Source: Patescibacteria group bacterium
GTDB lineage: Bacteria > Patescibacteriota > Minisyncoccia > Phycocordibacterales > Phycocordibacteraceae
Direction of reading: 5' to 3'
Assembly: GCA_019246385.1 (NCBI GenBank)
Contig: JAFAQP010000093.1
Location: forward strand, 1-13,079
Length of the DNA stretch: 13,079 nt
Shown: in pieces, positions 6,008-12,138 of the stretch
Position numbering within the stretch: position 1 is the first letter of the stretch
How the letters are laid out: each line of letters begins with the position of its first letter
The notes under the pieces: model-generated
The model's database searches: none
What the model saw: only the letters and a program-made list of their open reading frames with translations
What the model was told of the DNA's origin: nothing
Made by a program: the position numbers and the translations under genes

Positions 6008-6036
6008 AGTGTACCAGAAGAAAGCCTTGTTTTAAA
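6008..6036 (-). promoter_or_regulatory. Glycosyltransferase promoter, extended -10
   Basis: On the minus strand TTTAAA (6036-6031) is followed after 17 nt by TACACT (6013-6008), preceded by TG to read TGGTACACT. The hexamer ends 8 nt before ATG 5999, so the transcript would begin about two bases before the start codon or at it. The -10 hexamer is identical to that of rpsB. Confidence 0.55.
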
Positions 6037-6060
6037 GGCGCTGTGCGCATACGCGGGCGG

Positions 6061-6069
6061 TGTTATCAT
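6061..6069 (+). promoter_or_regulatory. pheS promoter, extended -10, predicted leaderless
   Basis: TGTTATCAT (6061-6069) carries an extended -10 (TG-T-TATCAT) that ends exactly 6 nt before the pheS ATG at 6076. No convincing -35 hexamer is found at 16-18 nt, consistent with the TG extension compensating. The spacing repeats that of rpsB and purD and places +1 at the start codon. Confidence 0.6.
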
Positions 6070-6075
6070 TCGCCA

Positions 6076-6813
6076 ATGCATGAAGAAAAAGTCGGGCGCT
6101 TGCACCCTGTATCGGTAGCCCTTCGGGATATCGCGGATATCTTCGCTCGGATGGGCTTCGGGATCGCCTACGGACCCGAACTTGAAGACGAATTTCATAA
6201 TTTCGACGGTTTGCGGATGTTCAGCGATCATCCAGCGAGAGACATGCAGGATACGTTCTGGATCAAGGATCGCCCGGGATATGTTCTTCGCACTCATACG
6301 ACTTCAGTCACTATCCGGGAACTTGAGAAGATGGCAAAAAGCGGCGAGACGGAAAAGCGGATGATAAACCCCGGAAAAATGTTTCGGAACGAAGCAACGG
6401 ACGTAACACACGAAGCGCAATTTTATCAGCTCGATGGCTTTGCTGTCGGTTTCGACATAACGCTTGCGCATCTCAAAGGAACGTTCGCCCGCTTTTATCA
6501 GGAATATCTCGGTAAAAACGCGCGCGTCCGTTTCCGTCCGAGCTATTTTCCTTTCACCGAGCCTTCGGTTGAAGTCGATGCATGGTTTGAGCCAGCTGGA
6601 AAAGAGGGGCGTTGGCTTGAAATGTGCGGAGCCGGCATGCTGCATCCCGACGTTATAAAAAATGCCGGCCTCGATCCTAGAAAAGTCCAAGGCTTCGCGT
6701 TCGGTGGGGGCCTGGAAAGGCTCATTATGGTGAAATACAACATACCGGACATACGTCTATTCCATTCGGGCGATGTCCGCTTCGTGTACGGCTTTTCTTC
6801 CGAACCCCTATGA
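6076..6813 (+). CDS. pheS: Phenylalanyl-tRNA synthetase alpha subunit, lacking the N-terminal coiled coil
   Basis: PheS is the catalytic subunit of the heterotetrameric class II enzyme that charges tRNA-Phe. This product has 245 aa against about 330-350 in typical bacteria. It begins just before the GRLHPV segment that normally follows a coiled coil of about 100 residues, so the tRNA-binding helical arm is missing. The catalytic core is complete: YGPELEDEFHNFD, RTHTTSV (72-78), motif 2 with FRNEAT and FYQLDG (116-121), FRPSYFPFTEPSVEVD (153-168) and motif 3 GFAFGGGLERL (206-216). In motif 2, the Glu that usually follows Gln-x and helps bind the amino group of Phe is Asp120. The start is set by the promoter 6 nt upstream; the longer in-frame ATG at 5998 would lie before the promoter and inside the divergent gene. 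It overlaps pheT by ATGA. Confidence 0.93.
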   Translation: MHEEKVGRLHPVSVALRDIADIFARMGFGIAYGPELEDEFHNFDGLRMFSDHPARDMQDTFWIKDRPGYVLRTHTTSVTIRELEKMAKSGETEKRMINPGKMFRNEATDVTHEAQFYQLDGFAVGFDITLAHLKGTFARFYQEYLGKNARVRFRPSYFPFTEPSVEVDAWFEPAGKEGRWLEMCGAGMLHPDVIKNAGLDPRKVQGFAFGGGLERLIMVKYNIPDIRLFHSGDVRFVYGFSSEPL

Positions 6814-8612
6814 AAGTTTCCCGCGCATGGCTGCAAAAATATTTCGAGACGGAACTTCCGCCTGCGGAGAAGATCGCCGAAGCGCTTACGCTTCATGTCG
6901 CGGAAGTCGAGGAAGTAGAACAAGACTCTATGGAAGTGAAAGTGCTGCCCGACAGGGCCGCCTACATGCTCTGCCATCGCGGCATAGCGAAAGAGCTTTC
7001 GGCGATACTCGATATCCCGATGAAAAAAGATCCGCTTCGGGAAGCGCCGCCTCAATTTTCCACAACAGACAAGCTGGAAGTAAGGATAGATGAATCAGCA
7101 TGCCTTCGCCACATGGCCGCTTTGGTAACCGGGGTCAAGGTCGGCCCCTCTCCCGCATGGATGAAAGAAGCGCTTGAAGCGGTCGGCCAACGTTCTATAA
7201 ACAATATCGTCGATATCACGAACTACCTCACACTCGATATGGGCCAGCCCATGCATGCCTTTGATGCGAGAAAGATCTCGTGGAGCGGGGATATTTTGAA
7301 AATAGATATCCGCAGATCGGAAGAAAACGAAAAGGTCCGCATCCTTTCGGGCGAAGAATATCTTTTGCCTGCGGGGACGCTCGTCATTGCCGACGGTACG
7401 TCGGGAGAAGCGCTCGATATCGCGGGCATCAAAGGAGGATTTGCATCTGGCATAACCGACGAGACGACTGATCTTTTCATCTCGGTGGGAAATTACGATG
7501 GTCCGCTCATACGCAGGACCGCCCAAGCGCTGAAACTTTTTACCGACGCTTCGACGCGGTATCAGAACAAGCCGTCCCCAGAGCTTGTCGCATACGGCAT
7601 GCAACGCGCCGCGAAATTATTTGCCGACCTTGCGGGAGGCGCTCTCTCCGGAGTCATCGATCTTTATCCGCATCCGGAAAAAAATCCCGCCGTTTCCGTA
7701 ACTGCGCGAGATATCGCGAAACGCGTCGGTATGGAATATCCCGAAGAAGAGATAAGGCACGTCTTTACGCGCCTCGGTTTCGATTTCAGGGTAGAGGCAG
7801 ACCTCTTTACCGTGACCGCGCCTTTTGAAAGAAGAGATATTTCGATTCCCGAAGATCTCACCGAGGAGGTTGCCCGCCTCATTGGGTATGATGCGCTACC
7901 GGAAGCGGTTTTATCCGCTTCGTCACCGGGAGATCAGGATCGGTTCCGCGGTATCGAACGCATGAAAGACATGCTTGTCGAGCAGGGCTTCATGGAAGTT
8001 TCCACGCAATCTTTCGCCGAAGCGGGCGATGTGTATCTCGCGAATCCCTTGGACAAGACGCGTCCGGCACTTCGCACGGCTCTTACTCGCGGCCTTACCG
8101 AGGCTCTCGAAAAAGCGAGACAGTACGCTCCGCTTCTTTTAGGCCCCGCCGAAACCCCAAAGCTGTTCGAGGTGGGAAGCGTATTTCCTAAAGAGGGAGA
8201 GTATATGGAGCTTGAAATGTCCGAGGCCGTAGAAGCCTGGGGCAACGTCCCAACAAAAGACAATCTTTCGGCGGCGAATCTTGAAGAATATGGAAAAGAC
8301 TATACCCCCCGCAGGTACCGGCTCGGACCATACCATCCTTTTTCCGTCTATCCATTCGCGATTCGCGATATCGCCTTTTGGTGTCCGGCAAGTGTGGCGG
8401 ACGGAGAAGCGGAAACGCTCATACGGAACGTGGCAGGCCCACTGCTTGCCCGCCTTGATCTTTTCGATACATTTAAGAAGGATATGCGGGTTTCATACGC
8501 ATTCCGGCTCGTGCTCCAGGCTTTAGACAGGACGCTTACTGAAGAAGAGATATCCGGAACTATGGGAAAAGTAGAGGACGCGCTTCGCCGGAGCGGCTGG
8601 GAAGTGCGATGA
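6810..8612 (+). CDS. pheT: Phenylalanyl-tRNA synthetase beta subunit, lacking the EMAP/OB-fold domain
   Basis: PheT is the structural and editing subunit of PheRS. At 600 aa it is about 200 shorter than the usual bacterial form. Residues 1-40 match the N-terminal B1 segment (MKVSRAWLQKYF, LHVAEVEEVE). The sequence then runs directly into VKVLPDRAAYMLCHRGIAKEL, so the tRNA-binding EMAP/OB-fold insert of about 110 residues is absent. The B3/B4 editing domain follows, with SINNIVDITNY, GQPMHAFD (145-152), AGIKGG (205-210) and FTDAS (244-248). B5 spans about 297-365 (PFERRDISIPEDLTEEVARLIGYD). A shortened catalytic-like region and a C-terminal FDX-ACB anticodon-binding domain (about 508-600, LDRTLTEEE) complete the protein. 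At the editing-pocket position normally Glu in the LE-x-A-x-F segment, Ser225 is found. It is translated by coupling from pheS. Confidence 0.93.
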   Translation: MKVSRAWLQKYFETELPPAEKIAEALTLHVAEVEEVEQDSMEVKVLPDRAAYMLCHRGIAKELSAILDIPMKKDPLREAPPQFSTTDKLEVRIDESACLRHMAALVTGVKVGPSPAWMKEALEAVGQRSINNIVDITNYLTLDMGQPMHAFDARKISWSGDILKIDIRRSEENEKVRILSGEEYLLPAGTLVIADGTSGEALDIAGIKGGFASGITDETTDLFISVGNYDGPLIRRTAQALKLFTDASTRYQNKPSPELVAYGMQRAAKLFADLAGGALSGVIDLYPHPEKNPAVSVTARDIAKRVGMEYPEEEIRHVFTRLGFDFRVEADLFTVTAPFERRDISIPEDLTEEVARLIGYDALPEAVLSASSPGDQDRFRGIERMKDMLVEQGFMEVSTQSFAEAGDVYLANPLDKTRPALRTALTRGLTEALEKARQYAPLLLGPAETPKLFEVGSVFPKEGEYMELEMSEAVEAWGNVPTKDNLSAANLEEYGKDYTPRRYRLGPYHPFSVYPFAIRDIAFWCPASVADGEAETLIRNVAGPLLARLDLFDTFKKDMRVSYAFRLVLQALDRTLTEEEISGTMGKVEDALRRSGWEVR

Positions 8613-8621
8613 GCGAAGACG

Positions 8622-8649
8622 CTGCCAGTTCATAACATATTGTTATAAT
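8622..8649 (+). promoter_or_regulatory. purD promoter, extended -10, predicted leaderless
   Basis: CTGCCA (8622-8627, 4 of 6 bases of a -35 box) and TATAAT (8644-8649) are separated by 16 nt, with the TG extension giving TGTTATAAT. The hexamer ends 6 nt before ATG 8656; the six intervening bases are all T. This is the best consensus -10 among the leaderless promoters here. Confidence 0.7.
8632..8646. promoter_or_regulatory. Inverted repeat over the purD -10 box, possible operator
   Basis: ATAACA (8632-8637), spacer TAT and TGTTAT (8641-8646) form a perfect dyad that covers the TG extension and half of the -10 hexamer. A dimeric repressor bound here would block transcription. Part of the symmetry is forced by the promoter bases, so it could be chance. 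Confidence 0.3.
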
Positions 8650-8655
8650 TTTTTT

Positions 8656-9915
8656 ATGGATATTCTCATCATCGGCTCAGGTGCGCGTGAACATGCGCTA
8701 GCATGGAAACTAAAATCTTCGCCGAAATGCGGAATGCTCTATGTCGCGCCGGGAAACGCCGGTACGGCGATGCTTGCGGAGAATGTTGCCCTGGATGTAA
8801 AGGATAATCATGCGGTCGTCGAATTCGCCCGCGAAAAAGGCATCGGTCTCGTCGTCATCGGACCTGACGATCATCTGGCCGCAGGGCTCGCCGATTGGCT
8901 TTTCGACGCAGAGATACCGGTTTTCGGGCCGCGCCGGGGCGCAGCGCGGCTTGAGTGGTCGAAAGCGTTCGCGAAGGATTTTATGCACCGCCATCACATT
9001 CCGGCCGCCCGCTCGCAGGCATTTTCCGTGTACGAAGAAGCGCTTCATTATCTTCGGAACCAATTCATGCCGGTCGTCATAAAGGCGGACGGCCTCGCGC
9101 TCGGCAAAGGGGTAGTCATCGCTGAAACGCACGAAGCTGCCGAGCGCGCGCTCCGCGCTGCAATGGTGGAAGGAGCGTTCGGCGAAGCGGGACGGACCGC
9201 CGTCATAGAGGAATTCCTGGAAGGGAAGGAAATATCCGTGCATGTTCTGACGGACGGCATGGCAGGCGCGATATTTCCTCCGTCGAAGGATCATAAGCGG
9301 GCGTACGACGAAGATCAGGGGCCGAATACCGGCGGCATGGGCGTCATTGCGCCGGTTTCTGGTGTTGCTATTTCCGAAATGGACGAGATACGGGAAAAAA
9401 TAATTATGCCGGTCATACGTGGGATGGCGCAGGAAGGGAACGTATTCCAAGGGATTTTGTATCCGGGTATCATGCTTACCAAGGAGGGTCCCAAAGTCAT
9501 CGAGTTCAATGCGCGATTCGGCGATCCGGAGTGCGAATCCTATATGCGCCTTCTCGAGTCCGACCTTTTGGAATTGATGCTCGCCTCTGCGAACGGAACT
9601 TTGAAAAACCAGAGCGTTTCCTGGTCGTCCGATTTCGCGGTCACTGTCATGCTCGCCTCCGCCGGATATCCGGGAGAATACCAGAAAGGTTTTCCCATAT
9701 CCGGTCTTGAAGAAGCGACTAGTGATCCGTCAATCGTAGTTTTTCATGCGGGAACGACTAAAAGAGGGGATGAAATAGTGACTGCCGGAGGGCGGGTTTT
9801 AGGCGTTTCCGCGGTCGGGAAAACACTTGCCGAAGCTAGGGAGCGGGCGTATGCGGCTGTGCAAAAGATCAGCTTTGAAGGTATGCGCTATAGGAGCGAT
9901 ATAGGCAGCATTTAA
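8656..9915 (+). CDS. purD: Phosphoribosylamine-glycine ligase (GAR synthetase)
   Basis: PurD joins phosphoribosylamine and glycine with ATP, the second step of de novo purine synthesis. The 419-aa product is full length for the family (E. coli about 430). The N-terminal nucleotide-fold domain starts with ILIIGSGAREHAL (3-15). VVIGPDDHLAAGLAD around 66-80 replaces the more usual VVGPEAPL-type loop. The ATP-grasp domain shows VIKADGLALGKGVV, VIEEFLEGKEISV, GPNTGGMGV and the metal-binding EFNARFGDPE. The C-terminal domain holds SAGYPGEYQKG and VLGVSAVG. It follows pheT by 43 nt but has its own strong promoter. Together with the transformylase at 3106-4083 it is one of two purine genes here; they are not adjacent. 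Confidence 0.96.
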   Translation: MDILIIGSGAREHALAWKLKSSPKCGMLYVAPGNAGTAMLAENVALDVKDNHAVVEFAREKGIGLVVIGPDDHLAAGLADWLFDAEIPVFGPRRGAARLEWSKAFAKDFMHRHHIPAARSQAFSVYEEALHYLRNQFMPVVIKADGLALGKGVVIAETHEAAERALRAAMVEGAFGEAGRTAVIEEFLEGKEISVHVLTDGMAGAIFPPSKDHKRAYDEDQGPNTGGMGVIAPVSGVAISEMDEIREKIIMPVIRGMAQEGNVFQGILYPGIMLTKEGPKVIEFNARFGDPECESYMRLLESDLLELMLASANGTLKNQSVSWSSDFAVTVMLASAGYPGEYQKGFPISGLEEATSDPSIVVFHAGTTKRGDEIVTAGGRVLGVSAVGKTLAEARERAYAAVQKISFEGMRYRSDIGSI

Positions 9916-9947
9916 AGCGCATTCGGGCCCGATCCGCCTCGAATTCA

Positions 9948-9956
9948 TGCTATAAT
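9948..9956 (+). promoter_or_regulatory. gyrB promoter, extended -10
   Basis: TGCTATAAT (9948-9956) is a perfect -10 hexamer with a TG extension. Unlike the other promoters here it lies 28 nt before the ATG, predicting a leader of about 22 nt. That leader contains GGGAAGG (9966-9972), the only SD-like sequence ahead of a gene in the window, though 12 nt from the ATG. A 10-bp palindrome TCGGGCCCGA (9923-9932) covers the place of the -35 box, where no -35 consensus is seen. Confidence 0.6.
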
Positions 9957-9984
9957 TAAAGAAGCGGGAAGGCGCTTTTTTAAT

Positions 9985-12084
9985 ATGGCAAGTACAGAAA
10001 AAAAGAAAAAAGAGCCCAAAACCGGCGCCGCCGGGAGCGGATACAGCGCTGAATCGATCACCGTCCTTGAAGGATTGGAGCCGGTCAGGAAACGGCCGGG
10101 AATGTATATAGGAACGACCGGCCTTGAAGGACTGCACCATCTCATCTGGGAAGTTTTCGACAACTCGCGCGACGAAGCGATGGGCGGGCATGCGAACGAT
10201 ATAGAGGTCACTCTTCTTCCAAAAAACCTTGTGCGCGTTGCGGACAACGGCCGCGGCGTTCCGGTCGACATTCATAAGCAGACGAAAGTGTCGGCACTTG
10301 AGACGATCATGACTACCTTGCATGCTGGAGGGAAGTTCGGAGGGGACGGATACAAGGTGTCGGGCGGCCTGCACGGTGTCGGCGTTTCGGTAGTGAATGC
10401 GCTCTCGACATATGCGAAAGCCGAAGTGCATCGGGATGGCGGATACTATATTCAGGAATATGAGCGCGGCAAGGCGAAAGCAAAAGTGAAAAAGGTCGGC
10501 TCGTCCGACTGGCGGGGAACTATCATCACCTTTGAAGCTGATCCGCAGATATTTCCAGAGATAAAATACGATTTCAATAAGATCGTCGCGCATCTTCGCC
10601 AGCAGGCATACCTCGTGAAAGCGGTGCGCATTTCGGTTATCGATGCGCGGGACTATTCGGGAAAGATAGATCTCGCGGATGTGCGGTATTTCCGGGAACT
10701 GGGGTTCCTCGTCCCCTCGCAGACGTTCTATTTCGAGGGAGGACTTAAATCTCTTGTGACGTTTAACAATCGCTTCCAGAAGCCGGTGCACGACAGCGTT
10801 TTTTATGTGGAAAAGGAAGCTGACGGGGTCGCGGTCGAGGTCGCTCTCCAGTATGTCGACGATATTTCGGCCCGACTGACCGCGTTCGCAAACAACACCT
10901 ACAATGCCGAGGGCGGCACGCACGTGACCGGATTCAAAACGGCGCTTACCCGCTCTCTGAACACTTACGCCAGAAAAAACAATATCGTCAAAGAAGCGGA
11001 AGAAAACTTCACCGGAGACGATGTTCTCGAAGGTTTGACGGCGATCATTTCGATAAAGATGCGCGAGGTGCAGTTTGAGGGACAGACAAAAGGGAAACTG
11101 GGAAGCGTAGAAGCGAGAGGCGCCGTCGAGACAGTTTTCAGCGAAGGCTTCTCGGATTTCCTTGATGCCCATCCGGACGAGGCGCGCGCCATCTGCGCGA
11201 AGGTTCTTTTGGCGCTCAAAGCACGCAAAGCTGCGAAAGCCGCGAAAGATTCGGTTTTGAGGAAAGGTGCCCTGGACGGTATGACTTTGCCGGGGAAACT
11301 CGCCGATTGTCAGTCAAAAGACGCCTCGGAATCGGAAATATTCATCGTAGAGGGAGACTCAGCCGGAGGGTCTTCGAAACAAGGGCGTGATCGCCGCACG
11401 CAGGCGGTGTTGCCGCTTCGGGGCAAGATATTGAATGTCGAACGGGCCAGGCTCGACAAGATGCTTGCGAGCAACGAAATAAAGAATCTCGTGATTGCTA
11501 TGGGAACCGCGATAGGGGATCTTTTCGATATTTCAAAACTACGCTATCACAAAATAATAATCGCGACGGATGCGGATGTCGACGGAGCGCACATCCGCAC
11601 GCTTCTTCTCACGCTTTTCTACCGGCACTTCCGGGGAGTCATTGACGGCGGATATCTCTACATCGCCCAACCGCCCCTCTTTAAAGTGAAAATCGGAAAA
11701 GAAGTTGGCTATATGCAGGACGAGGCGGAGCTCGAAAAATATCTTAAAGAAAAAGGGATTAAAAAAACGGAACTTGATGAAAGCGGCGCCGGAGAAGGAG
11801 AGACTGAAGGCGAAGAAGAAACGCTGGCAGAAGAGGAGGAGAAAACGCCGAAAACTAGAAAATCTACAAAGCCTTCCATTCAGCGCTATAAAGGTCTTGG
11901 CGAGATGAATCCGGAAGAATTGTGGGAGACGACTATGGACCCGGAAAGGCGCACCTTGCGCCAGGTGACGATCGAAGATGCGCAGGACGCCGACCGCGTA
12001 TTCGATATCCTCATGGGTACCGATGTTCCCGCTCGCAAAAGCTTCATTCAATCAAACGCCAAAACCGCGACACTGGATATTTAA
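9985..12084 (+). CDS. gyrB: DNA gyrase subunit B
   Basis: GyrB supplies the ATPase and part of the cleavage site of type IIA topoisomerase, which introduces negative supercoils. The 699-aa product has a Lys-rich N-terminal tail (about 1-20). The GHKL ATPase domain follows, with LEPVRKRPGMYIG, EVFDNSRDEA, VADNGRGVPV and GGLHGVGVSVVNALS. The transducer domain is next, and then TOPRIM with EGDSAGG (456-462) and DADVDG (529-534). The closing IQRYKGLGEMNPEELWETTMDPE block begins at 632. PGKLADCQSKD, GDSAGGSSKQGRDRR and the closing block are GyrB-like, although GyrB and ParE can be hard to separate. An acidic, low-complexity insert (about 596-630, rich in Glu with a Lys/Thr end) sits between the TOPRIM core and that block. 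It ends at a strong bidirectional terminator. Confidence 0.94.
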   Translation: MASTEKKKKEPKTGAAGSGYSAESITVLEGLEPVRKRPGMYIGTTGLEGLHHLIWEVFDNSRDEAMGGHANDIEVTLLPKNLVRVADNGRGVPVDIHKQTKVSALETIMTTLHAGGKFGGDGYKVSGGLHGVGVSVVNALSTYAKAEVHRDGGYYIQEYERGKAKAKVKKVGSSDWRGTIITFEADPQIFPEIKYDFNKIVAHLRQQAYLVKAVRISVIDARDYSGKIDLADVRYFRELGFLVPSQTFYFEGGLKSLVTFNNRFQKPVHDSVFYVEKEADGVAVEVALQYVDDISARLTAFANNTYNAEGGTHVTGFKTALTRSLNTYARKNNIVKEAEENFTGDDVLEGLTAIISIKMREVQFEGQTKGKLGSVEARGAVETVFSEGFSDFLDAHPDEARAICAKVLLALKARKAAKAAKDSVLRKGALDGMTLPGKLADCQSKDASESEIFIVEGDSAGGSSKQGRDRRTQAVLPLRGKILNVERARLDKMLASNEIKNLVIAMGTAIGDLFDISKLRYHKIIIATDADVDGAHIRTLLLTLFYRHFRGVIDGGYLYIAQPPLFKVKIGKEVGYMQDEAELEKYLKEKGIKKTELDESGAGEGETEGEEETLAEEEEKTPKTRKSTKPSIQRYKGLGEMNPEELWETTMDPERRTLRQVTIEDAQDADRVFDILMGTDVPARKSFIQSNAKTATLDI

Positions 12085-12086
12085 TT

Positions 12087-12111
12087 AAAAACTCCTCGGG
12101 AGAGGAGTTTT
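12087..12111. terminator. Bidirectional intrinsic terminator between gyrB and the surface-protein gene
   Basis: AAAACTCCTC (12088-12097), loop GGGA and GAGGAGTTTT (12102-12111) form a perfect 10-bp stem directly after the gyrB stop. The T run at 12108-12111 serves the plus strand and the A run at 12087-12091 (TTTTT on the minus strand) serves the convergent gene, which ends 27 nt away. Confidence 0.92.
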
Positions 12112-12138
12112 AAAGCTTGGAATTCGCACCCGTCGATA

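Noticed and set aside
6000-6050. Longer glycosyltransferase start at ATG 6050
   Set aside because: The extended -10 box at 6016-6008 lies downstream of it, so that ATG would not be in the mRNA; the extra residues add no domain.
5998-6075. Longer pheS N-terminus from ATG 5998
   Set aside because: The 26 extra residues have no similarity to the PheS coiled coil, lie upstream of the predicted pheS promoter and overlap the divergent promoter.
8710-9450. Minus-strand open frame of 246 codons opposite purD
   Set aside because: It lies fully within a canonical purD and its translation has the His/Arg-rich composition of a shadow.
9799-11172. Long minus-strand open frame (457 codons) opposite gyrB and the end of purD
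   Set aside because: It is antisense to two secure genes, its translation shows no domain and is rich in Arg/His/Phe as expected of a shadow frame, and it has no start signal.
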